NCBI GenBank assembly: GCA_002762985.1
Contig: PCXZ01000015.1
Span: forward strand, 1-33,296
DNA from: Candidatus Woesearchaeota archaeon CG10_big_fil_rev_8_21_14_0_10_44_13
Lineage (GTDB): Archaea > Nanobdellota > Nanobdellia > Woesearchaeales > UBA12501
DNA: 33,296 nt
Reading direction: 5' to 3'
This document shows positions 16,219 through 23,581 of the stretch, piece by piece. The translations under genes were made by a program, and so were the position numbers. The number at the start of each line of letters is the position of its first letter. Position 1 is the stretch's first letter. The notes under the pieces were generated by a model. That model did not search any database, was not told the origin of the DNA, and saw only the letters and a program-made list of their open reading frames with translations.

Positions 16219-17166
16219 TTATTTCCAGTAAAAATCGTGTATTTCCTTTATTATGCTTTCGCTCGTGAGACCGTACTCTTTCATCACATCCCCCAGGGCG
16301 CCTGACTGGCCGAACCTGTCCTTCACGCCGATTATCTTCAGTCTTGCAGGGGAATTCTGGCTGAGGACCTCTGCGACTGCCCCGCCTAATCCGCCATTCA
16401 CCTGGTGCTCTTCGACTGTGACTATCTTCTTTGTCTCTTTTGCAGCAAGTATTATCGCCTCTTTGTCTATCGGTTTTATCGTGTGCATGTTTATTACCCT
16501 TGCATGGATGCCTTTCTTCGCAAGCTCCTGGGCTGCAACCAATGATTCATAGACCATAGCCCCGCAGGATATTATGGCAAGATCGTTCCCTTCCCTGAGC
16601 GTCTCTGCTCTTCCCACCCTAAACCTGCCCTTCTCTTCCGTGAGTATGGGTGTTTCGCTCCTGTTGAACCTTATGTATACTGGGCCTTTGATCCTTGCTG
16701 CCTCATGGACCGCTTTTTTCGTCTCGTTGTAATCGCACGGCGCTATGATAATCAAGTTTGGAATCGCCCTCAATGCGGCGAAATCCTCAAGGTTCTGGTG
16801 CGAAGCGCCGTCCCTCGAGTTCGACAGCCCTGCATGGCTCCCTATTATCTTCACATTGAAATTCGCATAGCATACTGCTGTCCTCAATTGCTCCCAGCTC
16901 CTGCCTGCGACGAACATCGCAAAAGATGAGACAAAAGGTATCTTCCCTGTTGAGGCGAGGCCTGCAGCAATCCCCATCATGTTCTGCTCTGCAATGCCTA
17001 TCTCGAAGAACCTGTCAGGGAATCTCAGCTTGAATTCGTCCAGCTTCAAAGAGCCAGCCAGGTCCCCTGTGAGCGCGACTATGTCCTTGTTCCTCTTCGC
17101 CAATTCGACAATGGCTTCTCCATAGCCGTCTCGCATGGCTTTTCTGATGGGATTATTTATGTTCAT
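16219..17166 (-). CDS. Transketolase, C-terminal subunit
   Basis: 315 residues, forming with the next upstream gene a split transketolase, as in many archaea. It carries the pyrimidine-binding domain with the catalytic Glu in EIGIAEQNM (Glu60), the stretch FVSSFAMFVAGRSWEQLR, SHAGLSNSRDGASHQ and the C-terminal transketolase domain (VTVEEHQVNGGLGGAVAEVL). It transfers two-carbon ketol units between sugar phosphates using thiamine diphosphate bound at the interface with the N-half. An 85-bp gap separates it from the N-half and contains AT-rich promoter-like sequence, so an internal promoter is possible. gpmI follows after 1 bp. Confidence 0.95.
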   Translation of the reverse strand: MNINNPIRKAMRDGYGEAIVELAKRNKDIVALTGDLAGSLKLDEFKLRFPDRFFEIGIAEQNMMGIAAGLASTGKIPFVSSFAMFVAGRSWEQLRTAVCYANFNVKIIGSHAGLSNSRDGASHQNLEDFAALRAIPNLIIIAPCDYNETKKAVHEAARIKGPVYIRFNRSETPILTEEKGRFRVGRAETLREGNDLAIISCGAMVYESLVAAQELAKKGIHARVINMHTIKPIDKEAIILAAKETKKIVTVEEHQVNGGLGGAVAEVLSQNSPARLKIIGVKDRFGQSGALGDVMKEYGLTSESIIKEIHDFYWK

Positions 17167-17251
17167 CTGATTTTTATAGGTTATTTTATTTTCAGTCGAT
17201 TGTTTTGTTTTTAGATGTTTATATTGGCTGTTTTTGCACCATCACAAAAAA

Positions 17252-18079
17252 TTAACCATTCAATTCTCTCAGCGCAATCACAGCCTGCTCTTTAGTAGGG
17301 GCCTTTCCGTGCCACTCAACCTTGTTCTCCATGAACTTCACGCCCTTGCCTTTCATGGTCTCTGCTATTATCACAGTAGGCTTGTCTTTCATCCTCTCTG
17401 CATCGTGGAAAGCGCCAAGGATCTCGCTCATGTCGTGGCCGTCTATCTCGATAACATGCCAGCCGAATGCCCTGAACTTGTCAGGCAATGGCGCTGTGTT
17501 CATTATCTCCTCATTCCATCCGTCGATCTGCAATCCATTATTGTCTATTATCGCGCAGAGATTGTCAAGTTCGTAATGCGCTGCAGACATTGCAGCCTCC
17601 CAGACCTGGCCTTCATCAAGCTCCCCATCCCCTATCATGCAGTAGACCCTGCTCCTGATATCGCTGATCCTGAGGCCCAAAGCCATGCCTATCGCTATGC
17701 TCAGGCCCTGGCCCAATGAGCCAGTAGATGCTTCTATCATAGGGAGATCAGCCCTGCTGGGATGGCCCTGCAGCCTGCTCCTTATCTGCCTGAATGTGTT
17801 CAGTTCGCTCGTCGGAAAATAACCGCATCTTGCCATCGCAGAGTACAATGCTTCGCATGAATGCCCTTTTGACTGCACATACCTGTCTCTTTTTTCCCAT
17901 TGGGGGTTTTTGGGCTTGTGTCTCATGACATTGAAAAACAATGCAGTTATCATATCCGTCTCAGAAAGGGATCCGCCTGGATGCCCGGACTCTGCCTGCG
18001 TGACCATCTTTATTACGTCCTGACGGATTGTCCTTGCTGTCTCTTCAAGCCTTTTTATCGTCTTTTCGCTGATTTTCAT
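17252..18079 (-). CDS. Transketolase, N-terminal subunit
   Basis: 275 residues, the thiamine-diphosphate pyrophosphate-binding half of a split transketolase. Key elements: SGHPGGSLSETD (31-42), KGHS (71-74), GSLGQGLSIAIGMALG (120-135), the metal/TPP motif beginning GDGELDEGQ (150-158) and ending in IIDNNGLQIDG, and a final MKGKGV. It starts 1 bp after the rpe stop, so coupling is tight. The order (N-half upstream, C-half downstream) is the usual one. No transaldolase is seen, so the non-oxidative pathway must be completed elsewhere or run incompletely to supply ribose phosphate. Confidence 0.95.
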   Translation of the reverse strand: MKISEKTIKRLEETARTIRQDVIKMVTQAESGHPGGSLSETDMITALFFNVMRHKPKNPQWEKRDRYVQSKGHSCEALYSAMARCGYFPTSELNTFRQIRSRLQGHPSRADLPMIEASTGSLGQGLSIAIGMALGLRISDIRSRVYCMIGDGELDEGQVWEAAMSAAHYELDNLCAIIDNNGLQIDGWNEEIMNTAPLPDKFRAFGWHVIEIDGHDMSEILGAFHDAERMKDKPTVIIAETMKGKGVKFMENKVEWHGKAPTKEQAVIALRELNG

Positions 18080-18080
18080 A

Positions 18081-18731
18081 TTATTCGATCAGTTTTTTCA
18101 TGGATATTATCGCATCGACAGGGTCTTCCTGGCAGAAGATCGCAGATCCGACAACCAATCTGTTAGCGCCTGCTTTAACTGCATATTTTATCGTGTCTTT
18201 GTTTATTCCGCCATCGACCTCGATATCGATGCTCTTGCTGAGCTTCCTTATCTCTTTAACTTTTTTGAGGCATTCCGGGATCATGTCCTGGCCGCCTCTG
18301 CCTGGATGCACTGTCATCACAAGCACAAGGTCAGCGTCCTTGATGACTGGCTTGATTTTTGATACTGGTGTTTCGGGATTTATCGAGACGCCTGCCCTGG
18401 TCTTCAGCTTCCTGATGTTTTTCAGCGCTGCTGAAAGCGATATCGGATCATCAAAAAGCTCTGCATGTATTATTATTGTGTCTGCCCCTGCCGCCGCATA
18501 ATCTTCTGCTTCCCTGTCAGGATCGATTATCATAAGATGGACTTCCTTGTGCAGCCTTGTCCTGAGCAGCTCGACTGTCTCAGGGCAAAAATTCTCCTGG
18601 GGGACGAATTTCCCGTCCATTATGTCTATGTGGATCGCCTTGACATGCGGCTCGATAAGCTCGACATAATGCTGGAGCCTCTTGCGCTCTGCTGAAAGTA
18701 TCGAAGGTATTATCTGGGGGGGTTTTGCCAT
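18081..18731 (-). CDS. rpe: Ribulose-phosphate 3-epimerase
   Basis: 216 residues, TIM-barrel epimerase interconverting ribulose 5-phosphate and xylulose 5-phosphate. Seen: IIPSILSAE at the first strand, HIDIMDGKFVP with metal ligands His34 and Asp36, EVHLMI with His65, MTVHPGRGGQ (family usual: MSVNPGFGGQ) forming the phosphate/flexible loop, and IEVDGGIN with the catalytic Asp, then VVGSAIF. The loop substitutions (Asn to His, Phe to Arg) are modest deviations. It lies 36 bp downstream of rpiB and is coupled to the transketolase N-half. Confidence 0.95.
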   Translation of the reverse strand: MAKPPQIIPSILSAERKRLQHYVELIEPHVKAIHIDIMDGKFVPQENFCPETVELLRTRLHKEVHLMIIDPDREAEDYAAAGADTIIIHAELFDDPISLSAALKNIRKLKTRAGVSINPETPVSKIKPVIKDADLVLVMTVHPGRGGQDMIPECLKKVKEIRKLSKSIDIEVDGGINKDTIKYAVKAGANRLVVGSAIFCQEDPVDAIISMKKLIE

Positions 18732-18767
18732 TTTTCAGTATCATCCAGTATCAGGGTGCCTATTGTA

Positions 18768-19214
18768 TCATAATCTATCGAGTTTCCTTATCCTTCTTGA
18801 ATGCCTTTTTTTCCCTGAGAATCCTGTCTTGAGCCAGATGCTCGTTATGCCCTTGGCTTTTGCCGGACTGAAATTCCTGCCTCTGAGGCATAATATGTTT
18901 GAGTCATTGTCAAGCCTTGACATCCTTGCGCTGTATGCATCGTAGGCAGCTACTGCCCTTATCCCTTTGAACCTGTTCGCAGCGATGCACATCCCTGTGC
19001 CAGAGCCGCAGATGAGGATGCCTTTTGCGCCCTCTGCCCTGCCTGCCTTTACTTTCTTCGCAACTTTCTTCGCGATGTCAGGGTAATCGACAGGGTCAGT
19101 GGAATAAGCGCCCATATCAACAATAGAAATCTTCCTCTGGAAAGCCTTCTTCAGTGCCTCTTTCAGCCTGAAGCCTGCGTGGTCAGAGCCTATGATTACT
19201 GCCTCTTTTGCCAT
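18768..19214 (-). CDS. rpiB: Ribose-5-phosphate isomerase B
   Basis: 148 residues, normal for RpiB, which interconverts ribose 5-phosphate and ribulose 5-phosphate. GSDHAGF (9-15) and the catalytic ICGSGTGM with Cys69 are intact, as is the C-terminal F.G..H.RRIRKL phosphate-binding tail. The usual RxHNDAN motif reads RLDNDSN, so the ring-opening/phosphate-contact His is Asp102 here. RpiB is common in bacteria, while most archaea use RpiA. First gene of the minus-strand cluster; a TATA-like CATTTAAAAATC and an AGAGGGT SD lie upstream of the ATG. Confidence 0.92.
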   Translation of the reverse strand: MAKEAVIIGSDHAGFRLKEALKKAFQRKISIVDMGAYSTDPVDYPDIAKKVAKKVKAGRAEGAKGILICGSGTGMCIAANRFKGIRAVAAYDAYSARMSRLDNDSNILCLRGRNFSPAKAKGITSIWLKTGFSGKKRHSRRIRKLDRL

Positions 19215-19302
19215 TTTACCCTCTTTTATGGGTTATTCGGGTGTTTTGATTTTTAAATGTTTCGTGGGAATTAAATATATGTCGCTGACAGCTATATGTA
19301 GA

Positions 19303-19330
19303 TAAAAAGAAAAAAAATAAAAGAAAAAAT
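19303..19330 (-). terminator. Oligo-T terminator of the DUF4349 gene
   Basis: Directly after the stop codon the minus strand has T-runs interrupted by single C or A (runs of 6, 4, 8 and 5 T), the usual form of an archaeal intrinsic terminator. No stem is needed. Confidence 0.6.
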
Positions 19331-20230
19331 CTACTTCTTCGTGCCCCTGACTTTCTTCACGACAAGCCATCCTACCAGTATGGCTATCGCCCATGGCAAT
19401 ACGCTGAACACGAACGCAAGCAGGCTGCTCAGGCTGTTCACAAAATTCGTGATGAGCTCTGAAAGCTTCACGAACTCCATCTGCATGAATCCTGACTGCT
19501 TCTCTGTTATCGTGAACTGTATCGTTGAGTAATCCACGCGCTGGTCTGCGTTCTTGATGGCTTTCTCAAGATATTTCACTGTAGTCTCCTGATTGAATAT
19601 CCTGTCATTGATGTTTATCTTATCCTCGACCTTCTCTGCCTCTGCATACATCTCCCTGTACCTCTTCAGCCTCTCCTGCTCTGTAGCTAGCTGGGTCTGA
19701 AGGTCAGTGTATTGGCCGGTTATGTCATCTGCGCTCTCTGAGAATGACTGCACTTCTCCTATTTCCTTGAGCTGGGTTATGATCGAGTCATATTTCCCTG
19801 TCTCTACCTTTATGCTGTAAGAGCCCGAATAATATGATCTCCAAGATTCGCCGTACTTGTTGACGTTCTCGTTCAATAAGAAAGAATCGCTTGATTTGAT
19901 TATCGCTTTAAGTTTGCTGTCAGCATCCTGGAATTCGCCTCTCTCGGTCTCTGTCGACAGATAAGCTGTCTTCGTTATCTTCCTGTCTGTCTCTTCAGGC
20001 GCGAATCCTTGGTCATAATATATCGCCGAGGGCGCTGAGATACTTCTCGCTGACTCATCATATCCTCCGCCATAAGAAGAATCCAATGATGCCATCTTCG
20101 CCGATGTTATGCCGCCTATATTGCTGCCTACATTGCCCCCTCCGAACGCCAAGACGCCCAGAAGGACGACAACAAGAAGCACAAGCAGCCAGTTGTCCTT
20201 TATCTTTCCAATCTGCTCTTTCAATGTCAT
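19331..20230 (-). CDS. DUF4349 membrane protein
   Basis: 299 residues. A short cytoplasmic N-terminus is followed by a TM segment (about 13-30), then an extracytoplasmic domain with DRKITKTAYLSTETE, SYSIKVETGKYD, ADDITGQYTDLQTQLATEQE, a helical YREMYAEAEKVEDKININD region and VDYSTIQFTI, and a C-terminal TM segment (about 268-290) with a basic tail. This is the standard layout of DUF4349 proteins, which occur mainly in bacteria and have no established biochemical role. The ATG has a strong SD (GGAGGT about 7 nt upstream), and TATA-like sequences are further upstream (TTTATATAAAG), so this transcript has a leader. Confidence 0.85.
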   Translation of the reverse strand: MTLKEQIGKIKDNWLLVLLVVVLLGVLAFGGGNVGSNIGGITSAKMASLDSSYGGGYDESARSISAPSAIYYDQGFAPEETDRKITKTAYLSTETERGEFQDADSKLKAIIKSSDSFLLNENVNKYGESWRSYYSGSYSIKVETGKYDSIITQLKEIGEVQSFSESADDITGQYTDLQTQLATEQERLKRYREMYAEAEKVEDKININDRIFNQETTVKYLEKAIKNADQRVDYSTIQFTITEKQSGFMQMEFVKLSELITNFVNSLSSLLAFVFSVLPWAIAILVGWLVVKKVRGTKK

Positions 20231-20391
20231 GTTATAACCTCCATTCCTGGTTTATATATCATATCTGCTTTATATAAATACTTTCCTTAAGCTTGGATTT
20301 GATTTGAAGTTATAGAAAAATGTTTTTGACTACTTTTGTAGAGTTACAAAACTAAAAGTTTATATAGATGTTATATTCTTCATGGCATAAC

Positions 20392-20871
20392 ATGTACGGC
20401 GCATCATTCGTAACAGACAAGAACCAGGCACCTTATAGGATGCTGCATGAGGGGCTGTTTGCTGAAGGGCCTGAGATTGAAGAGGCACCGAGGTCCAGCA
20501 GGCAGATATTGAGGCCAAAGCTTATGCCGGTCGCAGCAGCATATCTTGCAATACCAGACAGGGAGAATTACGGCCCCGAGACACAAGCCCGTTTATTGTG
20601 GCTCCAGGAGCACGGTCAGAGCTGCCACCCTTCACCCAAGGATAAGATAACACTGGGGGAGATAGTTTATAATCTCATTGAAACGGGCAGCTTGATCCTC
20701 GCAACAAAAAACAACGGCCCAAGAACTTGCTATTTAAGGCGTGTGCCTGAAGCCGGAGAAGAATTTACAGACACGATGATATTCTACAGGGCAAGAGGCG
20801 AGCTGAAAATGCCCCGTACTGAAAGAGAGTGTAGCTGGGTCAGCAAGGTAAGGGGATGCTGGAAGGGGTGA
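20392..20871 (+). CDS. Unknown protein, 159 residues
   Basis: Not recognised. It is soluble, without signal peptide or TM segment, and mixed alpha/beta in character, with three Cys (one in SCHPSPKDK, one in RTCYLRR, one near SWVSKVRGCW). The open frame starts at 20368, but the ATG at 20392 (MYGASFVTDKNQ) is preferred because a TATA-like GTTTATATAG lies about 32 bp upstream of it. Divergent from the DUF4349 gene. It precedes the accessory patch of toxin/nuclease-like genes but shows no link to them. Confidence 0.6.
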   Translation: MYGASFVTDKNQAPYRMLHEGLFAEGPEIEEAPRSSRQILRPKLMPVAAAYLAIPDRENYGPETQARLLWLQEHGQSCHPSPKDKITLGEIVYNLIETGSLILATKNNGPRTCYLRRVPEAGEEFTDTMIFYRARGELKMPRTERECSWVSKVRGCWKG

Positions 20872-20892
20872 TTACTGACAGCACCATATGCT

Positions 20893-20907
20893 GCCGTAAA
20901 TCTTCCG
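20893..20907. repeat. 15-bp direct repeat, copy 1
   Basis: GCCGTAAATCTTCCG occurs here, upstream of the DUF1016 gene, and again at 22157-22171 downstream of it. Confidence 0.8.
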
Positions 20908-20983
20908 AAAAAAATGCATGATTCCGGAAAGGTTCCGGTATAAAAGAGGAAGGCATAAAAAGAAAGAAAAATTGATTGTTTTA

Positions 20984-21009
20984 ATGAAGATCAAAGATAT
21001 CCCTTTAGA
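20984..21009 (+). repeat. 26-bp direct repeat encoding MKIKDIPL, copy 1
   Basis: Begins at the ATG of the DUF1016 gene. Matches 22064-22089 with two mismatches, both third-position A/G changes. Encodes MKIKDIPLE/D, the typical beginning of RadC-family proteins. Confidence 0.85.
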
Positions 21010-22067
21010 GAACAGGCCAATAGAGAGGTTTTTTAGGGAAGGGGTTATAGAAAATAGGGATATGGGAAAAAGTGAGTTTTTTATCAGAGTCAGAGATATC
21101 AAATCAATAATCCGTAAAGCGAGATATGATGCTTTTAACGCTGTGAATGCAGAAATGCTGAAAAGCTTACTATGAGATCGGCAGGAAAATTGTTGAAGAA
21201 GAGCAAAAAGGCGGGAAAAGAGCAGGATATGGTGAAAAGCTCATTGAGAGTTTATCCGTTGAATTGATCAAAGAATTCGGAAAAGGATTCAGCCTGACTG
21301 CTTTAAAGAATATGAGGATATTCTATACTGTTTATAAAGATAAGATTGGTCAGTCAGTGACTGACGAATTCTTCAGGCTGTCATGGACCCATTATTGCGA
21401 GCTGATCAAGATAAAGGATGGGGTAAAAAGGAGATATTTCGAAAAATATGTCATTTCCGAGAATTTGAGCGTCAGGGACCTGAAGAGGCAGATGTATTCC
21501 CTCCATTATGAAAGATTGCTCATGAGCAAAGACAGGAAAGCCCTGATAGGATATGAAAGGAGAGGGAATATCCCATCAAAGACCGAGGAGCTGATCAAAG
21601 ACCTGTATATCCTTGAATTCCTTGATCTGGATGAGAGAAAGACGTACACTGAAAAAGAGATTGAGACAAGGATCCTGGATGACCTGCAGAAGTTCCTGCT
21701 TGAGCTGGGGCAGGGGTTCAGCTTTGTCGCAAGGCAGAAGAGATTTACGATCGACAATGACCATTTCTATATCGATCTGCTGTTCTATAATATCCATCTG
21801 AAATGCTATGTTGTCATTGAACTGAAAACTTCAAAATTCAGGCATGAAGATGCCGGGCAGATAAATTTCTATCTCAATTATGTAAAGAGGGAACTGAATA
21901 AAGAGGGTGACAATGAGCCGATAGGGATAATACTCTGCACTGAGAAGAATAAAGTGCAGGCGGAGTACGCAGCTGCAGGGATGTCGAATAAGATGTTTGT
22001 ATCGAAGTATAAGCTGTATCTGCCAAGCAAGGAAGAATTAGAGAGAGAAGTCAGGAGATTGTTATGA
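20984..22067 (+). pseudogene. DUF1016/YhcG-type PD-(D/E)XK nuclease, frameshifted
   Basis: Two frames make one family member. The first (to 21175) ends SIIRKARYDAFNAVNAEMLKS; the second resumes at about 21168 with YYEIGRKIVEEEQKGGKRAG, YGEKLIESLS and the family motif GKGFSLTALKNMRIFY, so one extra T at 21167-21168 breaks the frame. The catalytic domain is complete: FYIDLLFYN (Asp), VVIELKTSKF (E-x-K), AGQINFYLNYV. The family includes YhcG and other nucleases often near restriction or toxin genes; the function is not established. The first residues, MKIKDIPLENRPIERFFREG, resemble the N-terminus of RadC rather than DUF1016. The frame is open from 20918, but the ATG at 20984 fits that RadC-like start. 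A sequencing error cannot be excluded. Confidence 0.8.
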
Positions 22068-22089
22068 AGATCAAGGATATCCCTTTGGA
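22064..22089 (+). repeat. 26-bp direct repeat encoding MKIKDIPL, copy 2
   Basis: Overlaps the stop codon of the DUF1016 gene (ATGA junction). It opens a 72-codon frame to 22282 that soon turns into Gly/Arg-rich and then meaningless sequence, so it looks like a leftover gene start rather than a gene. Confidence 0.8.
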
Positions 22090-22104
22090 TGATGGGCTGG
22101 GGGG
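22083..22104. repeat. 22-bp direct repeat, copy 1
   Basis: Perfect match to 23493-23514: CTTTGGATGATGGGCTGG followed by GGGG. It overlaps the end of the MKIKDIPL repeat. Confidence 0.85.
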
Positions 22105-22396
22105 AGGACGGGGCGGAAGGAAGCGGGTGGAAAAGATTATCATAAAAAAATATTCAGCCGTAAATCTTCCGGATTTTCTTCGTTTTTTCGGAATTCTTTC
22201 GGTTTTACATGCTCGTTTTCGGAAACCTTCCTGTTTTTTCTGGCAAAGGCTTATTAAAACGAAAGACTTTGTTTTTCTCTGAGAGTAAACTGAATTAAAG
22301 ACATATGTCTTAATCAGATTAAGTCAATTGTCTTAATAAAAAACATAATATTTATAAAGTCAGGTGTCTTAATCAAATACAGATAGGTGTCTTAAG
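22090..22396 (+). promoter_or_regulatory. MNT/HEPN promoter with four TGTCTTAA operators
   Basis: About 300 bp without a convincing gene. The right part (22295-22395) is a regulatory array: TGTCTTAA at 22306, 22329, 22365 and 22388, spacing 23, 36 and 23 bp. The TATA box TTTATAAA (22351-22358) lies between copies 2 and 3, and copy 4 ends 1 bp before the ATG. Upstream of each copy is a decayed inverse half (TTAAAGACA, TTAAGTCA, TAAAGTCA), the first pair forming a nearly perfect palindrome around 22304. This looks like a cooperative repressor operator, plausibly autoregulation by the downstream pair (inference). The left part contains repeat copies and TTCGG-rich AT sequence. Confidence 0.65.
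22157..22171. repeat. 15-bp direct repeat, copy 2
   Basis: Second copy of GCCGTAAATCTTCCG, 1264 bp after the first. It is followed by a run of TTCGG-containing words in the AT-rich region before the MNT/HEPN operon. Confidence 0.8.
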
Positions 22397-22807
22397 ATGA
22401 CAGGGAAAAATGAAGAGATAATCAAAGAGGTTTTAGATGAGATAGAATCATCCTTAAAGGATCCAAAAGGGATTGCAGCGCACCAGAGAAGGCTCGCTTT
22501 CCTTCTTTCATTAGGGGTTGTCTCCATCATCGAGGATTACCTGCAGAGGAGGGTGGTGCTGAAATCCGGGGCAAAAATCAACCATCTGTGGCTGAAAAAA
22601 AAGAAGGAGAATGCCAAGACCCTCATTTCAAAGCAGATTACCTGCCAGATTGACAGCCTTGAGAAGATTGACGGATTCCTGGAAACCGCATACTCGCTCG
22701 AAAAGGAAAGGAACAGCCTTGCTTACGGCAAGAAAGTGTCAGATGATGAATTGAAGGAAAAGATAAGCCAGTTCTTGAAGTTCAAGAAGGAGGCGGAGAA
22801 TGCTTAA
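22397..22807 (+). CDS. HEPN-domain protein of an MNT/HEPN pair
   Basis: 136 residues, all helical. It resembles archaeal HEPN proteins paired with a minimal nucleotidyltransferase: an N-terminal helix pair, a conserved LAFLLSLGVVSIIEDYLQRR helix, a basic segment, and the final HEPN helix with EKERNSLAYGKKVSDDELKE (102-120). In ribonuclease HEPNs this position is R-x4-6-H; here Arg105 is followed by Tyr110 where His is expected, so nuclease activity is uncertain. It overlaps the MNT gene by 8 bp, meaning co-translation. The TATA box is about 40 bp upstream, and the leader carries the fourth operator copy. Likely role: toxin or antitoxin partner (inference). Confidence 0.75.
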   Translation: MTGKNEEIIKEVLDEIESSLKDPKGIAAHQRRLAFLLSLGVVSIIEDYLQRRVVLKSGAKINHLWLKKKKENAKTLISKQITCQIDSLEKIDGFLETAYSLEKERNSLAYGKKVSDDELKEKISQFLKFKKEAENA

Positions 22808-23396
22808 GGCCTATGCCAGTTATTTTGCATCATATCTCCTTGCAAATCTCGGTGGTATGGGCAATATAAAAAGGATAATATTATTCGGCTCTGCAGCCAG
22901 AGGAGAAGCGACAAAAGAGAGCGACATAGACATTTTCATAGAGATCAAGAAAGAGAATAAGAAATTCACAAAAATCATCGAAAAGATGCTTGATGATTTC
23001 TATGAAAGCAGGGAAGCATTGTATTTCAAGGCCAAAAAAGCGGATAATAAGATAAATCTCATCATCGGGAAACTGGAAGAGTGGAAAGATCTCAAGAAGA
23101 GCATAGAAAGCACAGGCATCGTGCTTTACGGACCATATTCTTCTTATGATGTAAAAGGAAGGAAATATTCAATGATCTCATGGGACAGCATAGGCGAGAA
23201 CAGGGGGGCATTCCTGAACAAGATGTATGGTGTCAGGATAAATGATAAATCATACAAGGGGCTTGTCGAGAAGTCAGGCGGCAGGAAGATAGGCAAGAGC
23301 TCAGTGATGGTGCCTGTTGAGAACAGGGAGGACGTGATAAAGCTCCTGAGATACCATAAGGTCAATGCCAGGATATCTGATGTCTATGCTGAATAG
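22800..23396 (+). CDS. MNT-type nucleotidyltransferase of an MNT/HEPN pair
   Basis: 198 residues. Residues about 20-110 form a Pol-beta-type minimal nucleotidyltransferase: ILFGSAARGEATKESDIDIF contains G-S (30-31), the Arg-Gly pair and the two catalytic Asp (Asp42, Asp44). Residues about 115-198 are an extra domain (LYGPYSSYD..., NKMYGVRINDKSYKGLVEKS, KSSVMVPVENREDVIKLLRY) seen in archaeal nucleotidyltransferases but not in the short MntA type. MntA-type enzymes silence HEPN toxins by AMPylation; whether this enzyme modifies its neighbour is inferred only from the pairing and 8-bp overlap. Confidence 0.82.
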   Translation: MLKAYASYFASYLLANLGGMGNIKRIILFGSAARGEATKESDIDIFIEIKKENKKFTKIIEKMLDDFYESREALYFKAKKADNKINLIIGKLEEWKDLKKSIESTGIVLYGPYSSYDVKGRKYSMISWDSIGENRGAFLNKMYGVRINDKSYKGLVEKSGGRKIGKSSVMVPVENREDVIKLLRYHKVNARISDVYAE

Positions 23397-23581
23397 AGTT
23401 CTTTGTTGATGGGATGTTGAGATTGACAAACAGGATAAGGCCCAACGGGCTTTTCATTGAAGAGAGAGCGGTGATCACGTACAAAGCGGGTTCTTTGGAT
23501 GATGGGCTGGGGGGGTGGAGGAGGGATTGTGAAGGCGTGTAGTTGTGAACATTTATATATATTAAATATGGTTTTATCTAA
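23397..23581. other. Intergenic stretch with repeat copy and promoter
   Basis: Contains the second copy of the 22-bp repeat, a short doubtful frame (23414-23542, 42 residues, ends in SLDDGLGGWRRDCEGV, mirroring the DDGLGG stub at 22089), and a strong TATA-like TTTATATATATT around 23551-23562, about 27 bp before the next ATG. Confidence 0.5.
23493..23514. repeat. 22-bp direct repeat, copy 2
   Basis: Second perfect copy, downstream of the MNT gene, so the pair brackets the MNT/HEPN module (1410 bp apart). Confidence 0.85.

Noticed and set aside
21167-21176. CUA UGA as a +1 programmed frameshift like bacterial prfB
   Set aside because: Slipping from CUA to UAU would not re-pair the tRNA, and the family alignment (SYYEIGR) is best restored by removing one T before this point.
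22064-22282. 72-codon plus-strand frame after the DUF1016 gene
   Set aside because: Only the first nine residues are meaningful (MKIKDIPLD); the rest is Gly/Arg-rich and then AT-rich random translation over a promoter.
22141-22396. CRISPR array
   Set aside because: The repeated octamers are too short and the spacings 23-36-23 bp span a TATA box; no long repeat-spacer structure is present anywhere in the window.
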